DNA of 64,000 nucleotides from Adiantum capillus-veneris (lineage: Eukaryota; Streptophyta; Polypodiopsida; Polypodiales; Pteridaceae), in assembly GCA_014529385.2 (NCBI GenBank), contig CM043950.1, positions 78,407,417 through 78,471,416 of the forward strand. The letters run 5' to 3'. A program made the position numbers and the translations under genes. The notes under the pieces are model-generated. The model made no database searches. It worked only from the letters and a program-made list of their open reading frames with translations, and was not told where the DNA came from. Below, piece after piece: positions 19,980-29,922 of the stretch. Numbering within the stretch: the stretch's first letter is position 1; each line of letters starts with the position of its first letter.

Positions 19980-22197
19980 CGCATCTCCTCTATCACAAGA
20001 CAAGGCATCTGTGCCCAATCATGCTCTCTGCATGCATCCTGACGCTCTGGCTGAGGCTTTGCTGACAACATGTCACAGTAAAAGTCAGTAGCAATTTCTC
20101 GCATGTCCTCTTGCTTTGAAGCAACTGACCCGTCATGGCTCCTCAACTGACTGACACTGGCGTGTGCATGCCGGGGTCCCACTGTCTCAAAGAACGTCCC
20201 GGTCACTCTGTCACCCACCTGGGTCCACTGAGATATGAAAAGCAAACTCATGGCGCCTCTCTGTTGTGCTGGCAAGCTTCTGGCGAGCCTACTGCAACTG
20301 CTCCTCCAACAAGGGACTGTCTGAATGCTGCTCTTGTATCCTCTGCAAGGAAGCAACGCCCCGTCCGACTCCGGAGACGATGCTGCTCCTCTCTCGTTGC
20401 AGCCAGGCGGGCCATAGACTCCTGGAGAAAAACTGAGCAAGTCCAGAGGCCACTCTGTCAGTAGGGGAGTCTTACATGTCCAAGCCCTTTGTCCAAAGAG
20501 CCACCACTCGCTCTTTGAGCGCAGAGTCCAGCAAGACCCTCTCAGGGATGCGAAGCATCGTGCTCCCCCTCCTCTGTCTGCCTGTCACTGTAAGGATCAC
20601 TGGAGCATGGTCCAAAAAAGAAGTCCCAGCCAGAATGCAAACTGACCCATCCAAGTTACAGATTTGGTCACTAGTGTAGAAGCGATCTATCCGAGATAGA
20701 TTCACTTCTCCCACTCTGCGGTCTGAACGAGAGAAGGTCAGGCTGTCTTGGGGCCTCGCAAAGCTAGAGTGCTGCCACACATCTGGAACCCACATAGTCA
20801 TACATAACCTCTCCCAAGTTGCCAACTCAACTCCATGCACAGTAGTATGGCTACCTCCAATCCTGTTAGAGGGGTCCTCCAACATGTTGAGTGCCCCCTA
20901 ATGTACCATTGCTCTGCCTGCGGTAGAGACTCTACAATGTGAGACCAAAACTCTGCACGTGCACTCGCCACATTGGACGCATAGATGTTCAGGAAGCCCA
21001 AGAGGCAACCCTGAAGCTGCATAGTAATCTAGTGAGCCCTGCCAGGCACAATAATACCTCTTTCCACAATGGCGTGCTGCCAAGAGTCCGCAATAGTCAT
21101 ACATACCTCTCCTTGGATGCCACTAGGTCGAAATGCAGCTGACCTGAATGTCTCATACCGCCCACGCAAAAGCTCACCACATCGTCTAATGTGGCTCTCA
21201 CATAGATGATGCTCTTTTAGCATAAGAAGGTCAATCTCTCCTCCCACAAGGCATCACTGAAGCTCCTGACGTAGTCGGCCCTTTTGGCATTGAAATTGGG
21301 GCCCACCGAATCTCTCCATGTTTCGTGCGACGATCCTCATGGAGAGCGAGAGAGAACTGATGCTGCAGAAGCAGCTAACTGTGCTATCTTCGAGGCTGGC
21401 TTGGATGGGGAATAATCCGCATCCGAGTGTCCCCGAGATAGGCGTGACTGCAAAGAGTATCTAGACCAAGCCCAAGAAGAACGAGCTGTGTGCAAGGCAA
21501 CCTCCTTCGTCCAGGAGTCGTCATGTATGTGTGTACATAGCATGGCGGGCTGTGCCTGTCAGCAAAGAAGTGAACCACAATGTGTCTACATCCTGTGGAG
21601 CCTGGAGGTGTCACTGAAACTTGGCCAATGGCCATATATTCTGAACGAAGTCTGTAACCCCTAGGTCTCCCATGTGATGAGAGAACGTGAGAGCCTGTGC
21701 CTGCAGCCCGCCTCCGCTTGAGCCCCAGGCTCGAAGGGTGGCTTTGCCTGTGTACCCTGTGACTGTGTGTGCTGCTGCTAGCCAGCCCTTGAAGGTTGGG
21801 GTTGAGCCTGAGGTGTAGGTCGGGGTCTCCTCCGTGGACAGGCCTTTGCAAGATGGCCCATTTGACGACAAATAAAACACTAATTCGGGAGGCCCGAATA
21901 CTCAACGCTCTGATGTAACCAACCTCCACTCACCCGAGGTAGTAGGCCGACCTTCGGGAGAGTGGGTGTCTCGAACCAGAACACGTACTGTGGGGATGTC
22001 GGCCGCCTTGGCAGCAATAGAGGTTGCCGTGCGAGGTGTCTCCAGGACAGTCCCACCAATCTCTGAGCCTATCTTGGAAAGGAGCGGAAGGTATCTCCCC
22101 GCAGGTCGGGGAAGCAGACTGAGATGGGCAGGTCTGCCTCCTCGACAAGAACGTGTCAAAAGCATGGCGCCATTGTCGAAAGTAGCGAGCTTCAATA
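19980..22197 (-). mobile_element. LINE-B copy 1, 5' half (ORF1 end and ORF2 start), decayed
   Basis: This minus-strand segment matches LINE-B from about 33395 to 36400 of the full-length copy. Pieces include LLSKIGSEIGGTVLETPRTA and VRVLVRDTHS of ORF1 (21902-22195), the ORF1 C-terminal region (21350-21880), the ORF1/ORF2 junction at about 21335, and endonuclease text (MTIADSWQHAIVERGIIVPG; GLLGFLNIYASNVASARAEF; LSRIDRFYTSD). Stops and frameshifts are abundant. With 8237-10131 it forms one LINE copy broken by element C; the LINE segment equivalent to 36400-37985 is missing. Confidence 0.85.
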
Positions 22198-22857
22198 ATT
22201 CCTCCTCAAAAAATAGTGATATTTGATTTTTTAATTCGGAGTCTTTAGTACTATTTTTTGTCTACAGAAAGAGTGAACATGCTACATTATTACCATGCAG
22301 TGTTCATTGAAAGTGTGTCTCAGCTTAACGTTGAGCCGGCTAGAAATTCAAGACAGTCGTTTGAGAAGAAAATGAAAAGGAAAATTTCTGCTTGGATTCT
22401 ACAAGAAATTATAGCCAAAAATATAGTCTGGCCTAAAGGAATTTGTGCATGTTTGAAATTTTCTTCTACAAGAGCATCTGTCGCTTTATCTAAAACACTC
22501 AATTCAGTGAATACGACGGTAAGAAGAAAAAGCTGCTATTTATGGTTGCAGCAATGCTCTCTTTTTAGTGACACCTAAAATCCATCAAGGTCATGGGTCG
22601 GAGGGCTGCAGATCTCGGCCCTCCATCCACTCATCTTTACGGGCCAGAATTTAAGCTTGCAACCCCTCGATGCTGGACAGCTCAGGAGGCAGAATGTCAT
22701 GGATCACACACAATCTGCATGCCATTCCCTTGCCTCCAACTCAACATGCAGAATCCCAAATGCATGGAATTCTAACACGTCAGCCCACGGAACTGATCGC
22801 CTTCCTAGGGTTGACCTCTTGAACCTGTGGCCCTCCTCCCCACGACCGTTGATGGTT
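22198..22857. other. Spacer without recognised feature
   Basis: A 106-codon plus-strand frame (22258-22578) is Lys/Arg-rich and unlike anything I recognise. No splice context, repeat structure or RNA gene is evident. Confidence 0.5.
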
Positions 22858-22977
22858 GGGAATGGTCCCTTGGGAACCATTCTTGCAACCTTGCTCTCAC
22901 AGGGCTCCGTCGGTCACCCTTTGGTCGCAGGGATTCCAAGGAATGGTCCTATAGGTGGTCCCTAAGGGACCATTCCC
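22858..22977. repeat. 120-bp foldback with 21-bp inverted arms
   Basis: The arm at 22858-22878 (GGGAATGGTCCCTTGGGAACC) pairs with 22957-22977 at about 18 of 21 positions. A third related word (GGAATGGTCCT) lies between them. Each arm is itself nearly palindromic around GGTCCCTWRGGGACC. It could be a tiny MITE or a hairpin-forming remnant. No clear target duplication was found. Confidence 0.6.
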
Positions 22978-23046
22978 TACACCAAAACTTAATAATAGAG
23001 AACTTGGAAATCACTAAAGAATTCCACCAGCATCTTGTTGTAATGA

Positions 23047-23480
23047 CTGACAATAAGATCAAGAGGAGGAGATGCGCATCAGATGTAATCATCGACATTA
23101 GCCTAATAGATGGCCTGCTTAGGGCATACAAAATACGAAAGGCTCTTGCCATGTTGATTCATAACACCTGCATAAAAGGGGAAGCATCCCTATGGTAGTA
23201 AGCTACTACACCTTGATATATGGTTTGTTGAAGGCCAAAAGAAGGCAACAAGGCTCTTTCCATATTGAGTAACGTGGAGAAGAGAGAATAAGCCCCATGT
23301 ATGATTGGCTACAGCATTGCACCACTATACTATACTAAGATCGTTGAAGGATAGGAAGTAAGCTGAACCTGATGGAGAAAAGGGGATGCATCCCAAACTT
23401 GGTCATCTACAACAACTTGATGCATGTCTTGTTGAAGGCTAAGGAGGTTGACAAGGCTTTGTGACATATTAACTCAGGAG
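23047..23480 (+). pseudogene. PPR (pentatricopeptide repeat) gene fragment, decayed
   Basis: Three degenerate PPR units can be read: one ending DVIIDISLIDGLLRAYKIRKA, a second with VVSYYTLIYGLLKAKRRQ, and a third, LMEKRGCIPNLVIYNNLMHV followed by LLKAKEVDKAL. They fit the 35-residue plant P-type pattern (G..PNVVTYN.LI.GLCKAG..EEA). Frameshifts and stops separate the units. Complete PPR proteins bind organellar RNA; this fragment cannot. It is the only trace of a cellular gene family I can name in the window. Confidence 0.75.
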
Positions 23481-23968
23481 GGATACACGTTACATGGATT
23501 GCCTACTCCATATCACTATTGTACATTATTAAGATCCCACTTAGCAAGTGACTTGAGCTGGAAAAGCTTGTGACAAACCGCTACCTTTGAATAACATCTT
23601 TTGTCTCCTTGTCTTTTATTCTAACAAGCTACTGTAGATTGATGTGCAACTTCCGAAGTTCATTTGATTAAGTATGATGTGCAGCCACAAAAGTCCAACA
23701 TGTTTCTCACCTCCAAGATACATAGCATGATAACAGCGAGCTCAAGACAGCTAATGTGAAATTTACTTCTTGATTCATCGAAGTCTAAATCTTCCACTAG
23801 TGCTGGAAAATTTGAACGAGTCTCTCAATTTCTCTCCTAGCAAAGGGGCTGAATTATTTGAGTCTTCACACATAAGAATGGGGGAAAAGCTTCTCATTGT
23901 GAAGAGCCTTGGCTAACTCAACTCACTCTTCGTGAAAAGATGGTCCATCGGACTCCTTGGGGTTTCTC

Positions 23969-24006
<38 letters not shown>

Positions 24007-24190
24007 TGTATAGATATAGATATAGATGGATGGATGGACTCGGGGGGGGGGGGGGGGGGGGGGGGGGGATATTATTAACGTATTTTAGAGGTTGACTTGA
24101 GAGATTCCATGTACACCGAGTTTTGAGGGTCACCTTCTTGGTTGTGCTAGGGAGGGCTCATTTGGATGTGTGGGTGGATGCCTAACAAGT
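23481..24190. repeat. Spacer with (GT)n, GATA/GGAT and a 27-nt G tract
   Basis: (GT)n at about 23972-24002 is followed by short ATAGAT and GGAT repeats and an uninterrupted G run at 24042-24068. The G run could form quadruplexes and is also a place where read errors collect. No gene was seen. Confidence 0.85.
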
Positions 24191-24199
24191 AACTATGTA

Positions 24200-25325
24200 A
24201 CGTCTAGGTATATCCTTCGAAGCATAAGGATGATGCATTCCATATCACTCAAAGGTAGATTTTTTACATCAAAATCAATCAGCCAAGAACCTTTAAGTGC
24301 TTGCAGATTGAGAACGGTGGAGACACATCTCCCATAAATTCCAACGCTCTTGCGACACACATGGCATTAAGAGAGAGCTTTCGGATTCTTGTTCACCTTC
24401 TCAAAATGGAGTTGTTGAGAGGATGAGTTGCATGATTTAAGAGAGTTTGCATCTTATCTCACGCTAAGTTGTCAGAAGGCTGTTGGGCTGAATGAAGCTA
24501 TGGAGACTGTAGTTCATATGCTCAATAGATTGCATATGAAGTCACTGGATGGTGGTGTTCCAGAGGTAGCCTGGTGTGGATGGAAACCTTTGTATAATAA
24601 AGGTTTCCATCCACACCGAGTCTTTGGTTGTGAAGCCTTTATGCATGTGCCACAGGAGCTTAGAATGAATGTGGAACCAAAGTTGCAGAAGTGTGATTCT
24701 CTTGGTTATAGAGAAAATAGTGAGGTGTGCGTTTGTCTTGGTTATAGAGAAGATTGTGAGGTGGGCTATGGTTTGTGGAATCTAGTTTCTCATAACAAAA
24801 GATGGTATGCGATATTTGAATGGTACAAAAGACATGTGCATTTGCTTTGGAAGAAAGGAAGCACGTGTAATGGGCTACACGAATGCGGATTATGCAGGAG
24901 ACTTGGACAAGAGAAGGTCCACTTTATGCTATGTTTTTGAATTCACCGGAGGTGCATTTTCATGGCGATCTTGCTTGCAAGATTGCAATACCTTGTCTAC
25001 TACAAAGGTTGAATATGTTGCAACTTTAGAAGCTTGTAAGGAAGCTATATGGCTTGGTTGGCTAGTAGAAGACTTGGGAATTAGTGTTGAGATGCCTGTG
25101 TTACATTGTGATAGCCAAAGTGCTATACAATTGGCAAATAATTTAGTGTTTCATGCAAAGACAAAGCATGTGGATGTGAAGTATCACTTCATTCACGAGG
25201 TGCTTGAAAACAAGCAGTTGCAGCTTGCCAAGATTCACACTAGTGAGATTCCTGCTGATCTTCTAACAAAGGGCTTACCTTTAGAGCGGCACATTGTCGA
25301 GCACTCATGGGTGTTGGGTAGATGA
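24200..25325 (+). pseudogene. Copia integrase/RNase H remnant with RT deleted
   Basis: The integrase end is recognisable by SPSQNGVVERM (in a shifted frame near 24400) and VFGCEAFMHVPQELRMNVEP (24620-24690), where the core and GKR-like C-terminal region would lie. At about 24800 the text jumps straight into the end of RT and RNase H: YLNGTKDMCICFGRK, YTNADYAGDLDKRRST, then CDSQSAIQLANN, TKHVDVKYHFIHEVL and ADLLTKGLP. The last 172 residues form one open frame (24807-25325). The RT palm with its YVDD motif has been lost, so it is inactive. Confidence 0.9.
24573..24617. repeat. Perfect 19-bp inverted repeat inside copia-F integrase
   Basis: GGTGTGGATGGAAACCTTT (24573-24591) is followed after 7 bp (GTATAAT) by its exact reverse complement (24599-24617). 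Intact relatives have no palindrome here, so it arose in this copy, for instance by template switching. Confidence 0.9.
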
Positions 25326-25411
25326 TCATGGTCATTGTCTACCTGTATTGTATATATATATATATATATATATATACATTGTCACCCCAGCTTAACGGCA
25401 CATTGTCCTTT

Positions 25412-25422
25412 AAGTGGGAGGT
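25412..25422 (+). other. Polypurine tract of copia-F
   Basis: AAGTGGGAGGT directly precedes TGTTGGGG of the 3' LTR. Copia-E has the same tract. Confidence 0.75.
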
Positions 25423-25634
25423 TGTTGGGGTGGTAAAGCCCAACGTGTCGTGCCTAAGTGTTGGGCAACCAGACACTAACATGGAACTAACACTAATTAT
25501 TCGTTCTACATAAAACAATAAGGATTAATAATGCTAGACACTATTGTGTTTGGAGTCCGACACAACTTGTGTCTCTTGTCCTCTTCTCTCTTCTCCATCG
25601 CTGCACACACACACCCTCTCGCTCGCGCACTTCA
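25423..25634 (+). repeat. 3' LTR of copia-F (212 bp)
   Basis: It runs from TGTTGGGGTGG to CGCGCACTTCA. Its start and end match the copia-E LTR pattern (TGTTGGGGT... and ...CTCCTTCA on that element's sense strand). The right border is assigned by that comparison. Confidence 0.7.
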
Positions 25635-25763
25635 ACTTGGAGGCTCCAAGTACAACTAAATGCTCCCAAGAACAAGTTTGTGTCGTTCAGAGGTTTCTAG
25701 CTTACAACTAAACGCTATGCAGACCATCGATTTGCGTTGTTCAGAGGCTCTACAACTAGCATG

Positions 25764-25912
25764 AATACTCCTAGGAAAGCCCAAGCGGAAGATATTCATA
25801 CGTTATCAAGTACAAATTTTCTCTTCAATACTCCTAGGAAAGCCCAAGCGGAAGATATTCATACGTTATCAAGTACAAATTTTCTCTTCAATACTCCTAG
25901 GAAAGCTTGAGC
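25764..25912. repeat. 63-bp tandem repeat, two full copies and a partial third
   Basis: AATACTCCTAGGAAAGC starts at 25764, 25827 and 25890. The first two 63-bp units are identical by eye, which points to a recent local duplication. 63 is a multiple of three, but the surrounding frame is already broken. Confidence 0.95.
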
Positions 25913-26120
25913 CAAGAGTAAGTCACAAATCATTGAAAGCAACATCAAAACTCGAATCAAACAATCTCAAATCAACATCAATAGAAGTTTGAAAACGGAT
26001 CTCTTCTATTTTAAACAATTCTACAAACAGTATTGTTAATCAAGATTTAAAAAGTATCTAAATACAAACCCAACTCAAAATCATTCGGGTTGGTTTTGTC
26101 AGTCAAACTTTAAGGACAAC

Positions 26121-27354
26121 TGTCACGTGACACATCCAACCCTATGTGTCCGTGGACAAGCTACATCATGACCAGGGTTCAGTCAGTCAAGTCAAGTCTA
26201 GAATAGGAAGTGATTTGGCACTTTCGTGAGTCTGTTCGCAGACCGTGCATGTCCAGACACTTAGATTAGATGCATATCCTCTGGTTGCACACAACATGAC
26301 CATCAAATTCCAATCAGATCCCATCAATAGCATTTTTACAGTGCATAGACCTATGTTCCCTATTTTTGACATTTTTCACTTATTATTTTTAAGTGACTTT
26401 TGTTGGAAAGTAGGTAGGGCAATTTTGCTAAGTTTGTATAAATAGAAACCTAGCGCTAGCACTTTCAGGCAGAAGAGGCAGCAGGAGCACTCGCTCAACA
26501 GGCAACTTCTCAGCAGAACCCAAGAGGCCTAGCGTTTTCTGCATCAGCAAGACAACCCTAGCGTTTTTCATCTACAAGACCCGCCTTGGCGATTTGTTCA
26601 CAGCAGATCAGCCCGGCGTTGACACGACACAGCAGATCAGCCTAGCGTTTTGCATTTGCAGGACATCCGGCAACAACAAAAGACAATTTCAGCCCTGGTT
26701 TTTTTGGTTTGCATCACAAACTCAGCGTTTTTGCAGATCATCGCGACGGAACATCAAGAACCACCAGCATTTTCAGTTTTCAGCCCTTAGACACCGCAGA
26801 TCAAGTCCCGAACCTCGCAGACCTCACCTTCCTGTAGCAGTTCCTCGTTGCACGGTCAGTTTTCGCAAGGTTTACAGTTTCAGCCCGGAAAACACAGATT
26901 TCAACATCTGCGTTTTCAGCGCGTCGTCGTCGGATCATCGTCATCGACATCATCATCGGCATAGTGTTAGAATTAAGCAAGTAGAAGATTTGCAGATTTC
27001 AGCCATTAGAGTTTCCAGATTTCAGCCCGTCTTGTCGTCGTCCTCATCGTCGTCGACATCGTCGGCAAGTCCAAGCATTGTTGAGATTTGTGCAATCATA
27101 AGTAGACCGTTCTCGCCATAGAGTGGGGCCTTCGGAGGAGGGTTTTACAATGTCTCTGGTGTCGTATTCTCTTCTCTATCTCTCAATCTCATGCACTTCC
27201 ATTCACTGTGTCCATTCACTTTGTTTGTGTCCATTGCACTCTCTCATTAAGAACGGAAGGCTCTCCCTTCCATAAGAATGAAGAGGAACCTTGAGCATAG
27301 TTTGGAGCACTCATCTTGAGCAAAGTTCAAACATTCATTCCGTTGCACCTAACA
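26121..27354 (-). mobile_element. Solo LTR, 1234 bp, with target duplication ACAAC
   Basis: It runs from TGTCACGTGACAC to GCACCTAACA (TG...CA) and is flanked by ACAAC at 26116-26120 and 27355-27359. No internal region is left, so it is the product of recombination between two LTRs. A TATA box at 26438-26445 on the plus strand suggests the LTR's own sense may be plus; I keep the strand of the host element D because orientation is not proven. It is not similar enough to the other LTRs here to pair with any of them. Confidence 0.88.
26438..26445 (+). promoter_or_regulatory. TATA box in the solo LTR
   Basis: TATAAATA lies in a plausible core-promoter setting (TTTGTATAAATAGAAACC), with GC-richer sequence beginning about 25 bp downstream. 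It implies plus-strand transcription of the LTR. This is prediction only. Confidence 0.55.
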
Positions 27355-27366
27355 ACAACTAGCTTG

Positions 27367-27560
27367 TTTTTGTATTGCAAATTGATGGGACGCTGTCGAA
27401 TATGGATGGTCACATCGTTCTTGTCGTGCCAAGGCATTCCTAAAAGAGCGTCACGGTTGCCTAACTTCATAATGTGAAAATATGCTTTTCCATGGCACCC
27501 TTGGATGGTGACTGGAAGAGCACTAATGAGTGGTACAACCTTTTGAGTTTTCCTTGTGGC
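27367..27560 (-). pseudogene. Protease-end relic of element D
   Basis: The minus strand reads HGKAYFHIMKLGNRDALLGM and PWHDKNDVTIH. This lines up with FHIMPLEGCDALLGIPWMF downstream of the catalytic Asp in the chromovirus. The catalytic motif itself is not readable. Confidence 0.6.
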
Positions 27561-28054
27561 TCAGCTTCAAGTTCTCCAGCGGCTCTTGGATTGAAGAAGA
27601 TATGTGCCTTGACGTTAGTCCTTCATCGGATCGATCCTGCACACATGACATGATACAAGCCAAACTCACACCTAGATACACATAGTGAGTGGACATCAGG
27701 CTCACCTCCCAACCATAGAGCCAATATGGGCTCACCCTCGAGCCTGGGAGCTTGTAGCCAAGCGGGTTGACGTAACACTTGAAGCCATTTATTTTTCCAT
27801 AAGCTCTTCATAATTCATTGGAACCTTCAAGAGTGATGCCATAAATGTCAAGAACAAGTCCCACCGTAGTTTTGGCTCTCTTAGCGGGAGGTTTCTCTGG
27901 AGCCTTAACCCCGTGAGTAGGATAGTTAATGTGACTTGTCCCGCCTCGAAACATTCAAAGCATTGGGTTTTTTGTAACAGGGTGTCTCATTGGCATTGAG
28001 GTCTTGCCGGTTAAGTCGAGTTGTCACGAGAATTGTATGAATTTGTTCGCTTTT

Positions 28055-29905
28055 TTAGGATTTCGAGTGTTGGTTGGTTGCTCTTCCGTAACAAATTCCA
28101 ATTTTCCTTTCATAAGTTTGTAACCAACCGCAGTATGTGTCATCAGTCCTTGCAAAGTAAACACTTGTTTGGACATTCTTGTAGAGGTGATGGTCGTCCA
28201 ATGGTATATCGCTCACACTTGTCCTCCAGGTAATTAGCTTGAAGAAAGGCACCGGCAGGTAAAGGTTGAGAAATCTTTCATTGTAGTCTTCCATTGTTTC
28301 TGTGGCAAACATTTTCAGGTTACCCCATTTTGCGAGAAGCTGTACTTCAAATAGGGATATCATGTGGCTCCAGGCAAAAATATTCTTGAAAGCTTGCGAA
28401 GTCCTTGGAGCATATGGCTGGGTAGCTACTCCACCACTACATAGCATTATGTTTGAGAAATCCCGCCGCTCGAGAGATCTTTGATTCTTCTGTGTAGTTC
28501 CCCAAGGCATAGATGCTGTCAAGTTGTTGTAGGAATTGTAAGGCTTTCTTCCTATCTTTCACGCTAGAAAAGGTGAAAAATTATAATGTAGATCCACCAT
28601 CCTTGAAGTCCTTTCTTTGGTTGATTCAATGCAAATCTAGGATGTGGATAATAATAGGGAAAACCATAAGGACAACACACACCCATTAGTCCAAGTAGAA
28701 TCCTATTTAGACATGCTTTTCAGTAATGCTCAACGCTTACACAAGGGAGGGATGCTAGATGGAGCTTAAGACTCGAGAGTGAGCCTTGAGGGAGGGATGG
28801 AGCTTGAGCCTTGAGGCTTGAACTTCAATGAAGGCTTGGAGCTTTGGCCCTTGAGGCTCAAGGGAGAGGGAGAGGGTGAAGTTGAGAGCTTGAGAGTGAT
28901 GGAGCTCTCCACTTTAAGCCTTGAGGCTTGAACCCTTGAGAGAGAGGGAGAGGGCGAGTTTGAGAGCTTGAGAGAGAGGGTTTAAAGCCTATAAAGGGCC
29001 CTTCTTTATATAGGAGAGGATGGGAAGCCCCCCCCCCTCCCCCCCCCCCCCAAAAAAAAAACCCCCACAAAAAACAAACAATTTTTTTTAAAAAAAAGAG
29101 CTGTAGCCATTTTTAGAAAAAGGTCACATTTTTCAAACTTGGGCGTTCTGGTTATGCATGGGAAGGGAACGTCGTTCCGTTCTCGTCTCCGTATCAAAAA
29201 AGTGGATGTGTTTCGAGAATGTGAGGGGCCCGTTTTATCCGTTCCCTATTCTCTGATAAGGACTCCAACCATTGTATTACTTTGAACTTTGTGTTGATGT
29301 ATGCTCGTGTGTGTATGTATGGTGTGTTGTGGTTGGGAGCATATGTTAGTACCTAGTTCTACACCCACTGACGACGTGAGTGGGGATACCGTGGTACTTA
29401 GTCAATACTATGCATGATGGAGCTGATGGTTATTTTGTCTTGTGGGTGGCTGCCATGGGTCTATAGCTTGCACTTTCCTTTTAAGGGTGAATCTTGGCTT
29501 ATCCCGGATTTATCTAGGTACATTGTATTTGGGTGGAGGTGGTGGCAATGGTGGTGGAAGAGGCGGTTGCATAGGGTGGGTACACATCAGGTGATCGAAC
29601 CATGTCCTTGAAGACTCCCTTGATCCGAATTGAGGACTCAGTGAGTAGGTTGTTGGCTAGAAGCCCTTAACGTTTTCTGGTGTCAGAGGAGGAGGAACAA
29701 CAACTTGAAGCAACAGAGGAGGCACCATGTAATTCAAGTAATGTTGAAAGCTCTGCGAAATTGGGAGGTTTTGCTGAGGATGCCTCGAGAATATGTCGTG
29801 GTGTTCGTCAAGGAGAAAGTGCAGATTCTTTGTAGAATCCAAAAAACGCCATCTTGCTTTGTCTGTTCTTGGGAGGATCAGCATGCTTTCAGAAAAGCAC
29901 ACGAG
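28055..29905 (-). pseudogene. Gag relic of element D
   Basis: The 155-codon frame at 28055-28522 contains AFKNIFAWSHMISLFEVQLL, AKWGNLKMFATETMEDYNER and FLNLYLPVPF, which matches the gag relic of element B (40550-40770: LAEWGILKCLPWKP, FGVQL). An 81-codon frame (29657-29902) with MCFSESMLILPRTDKA starts just inside the primer site and may be the original N-terminus. Between them the sequence is low-complexity: repeated GAGCTTGAGCCTTGAGG words at 28750-28985 and C/A tracts at 29028-29062. The function as capsid precursor is inferred from position and similarity to element B. Confidence 0.55.
28750..29062. repeat. Degenerate CTTGAGCCTTGAGG repeats followed by C and A tracts
   Basis: Words such as GAGCTTGAG, CCTTGAGGCTTGAA and GAGAGGGAGAGGG recur irregularly, then a nearly pure C run and an A run follow. 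They probably derive from slippage inside the decayed element D. Confidence 0.7.
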
Positions 29906-29910
29906 TGAAG

Positions 29911-29921
29911 CTCTGATACCA
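29911..29921 (-). other. tRNA-iMet primer-binding site of element D
   Basis: The minus strand reads TGGTATCAGAG one base inside the LTR border at 29923. This is the classic plant LTR-retrotransposon primer site. Confidence 0.85.
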
Positions 29922-29922
29922 T

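Larger units (their letters stand above)
24194..25634 (+). mobile_element. Copia element F: internally deleted 3' part with 3' LTR
   Basis: The order is a decayed integrase piece, an abrupt junction, RNase H, a polypurine tract and a 212-bp 3' LTR. The 5' LTR, gag, protease and RT are absent. The RNase H end and the LTR (TGTTGGGG...TTCA) resemble those of copia-E (46103-51661), so the two are relatives. Confidence 0.85.
25635..29922 (-). mobile_element. Ty3-like element D, decayed internal region
   Basis: Reading the minus strand from the primer site at 29921 downward gives gag relics (29905 to about 28055), a protease-end relic (about 27560-27370) and further decayed text to about 25640. 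A solo LTR was later inserted at 26121-27354. The stretches 25640-25760 and 25930-26116 resemble 39890-40400 of element B, so D and B are related. No pol enzyme domains beyond the protease end are recognisable. Confidence 0.65.

Noticed and set aside
22310-22345. Similarity of GTGTCTCAGCTTAA near 605 and 22315 as a repeat family
   Set aside because: Only about 15 bp agree and the flanks differ; probably chance.
26594-27121. 175-codon frame in the solo LTR as a gene
   Set aside because: Lies inside the LTR downstream of the TATA box and consists of Ser/His/Arg-rich repeats. More likely a leader sequence.
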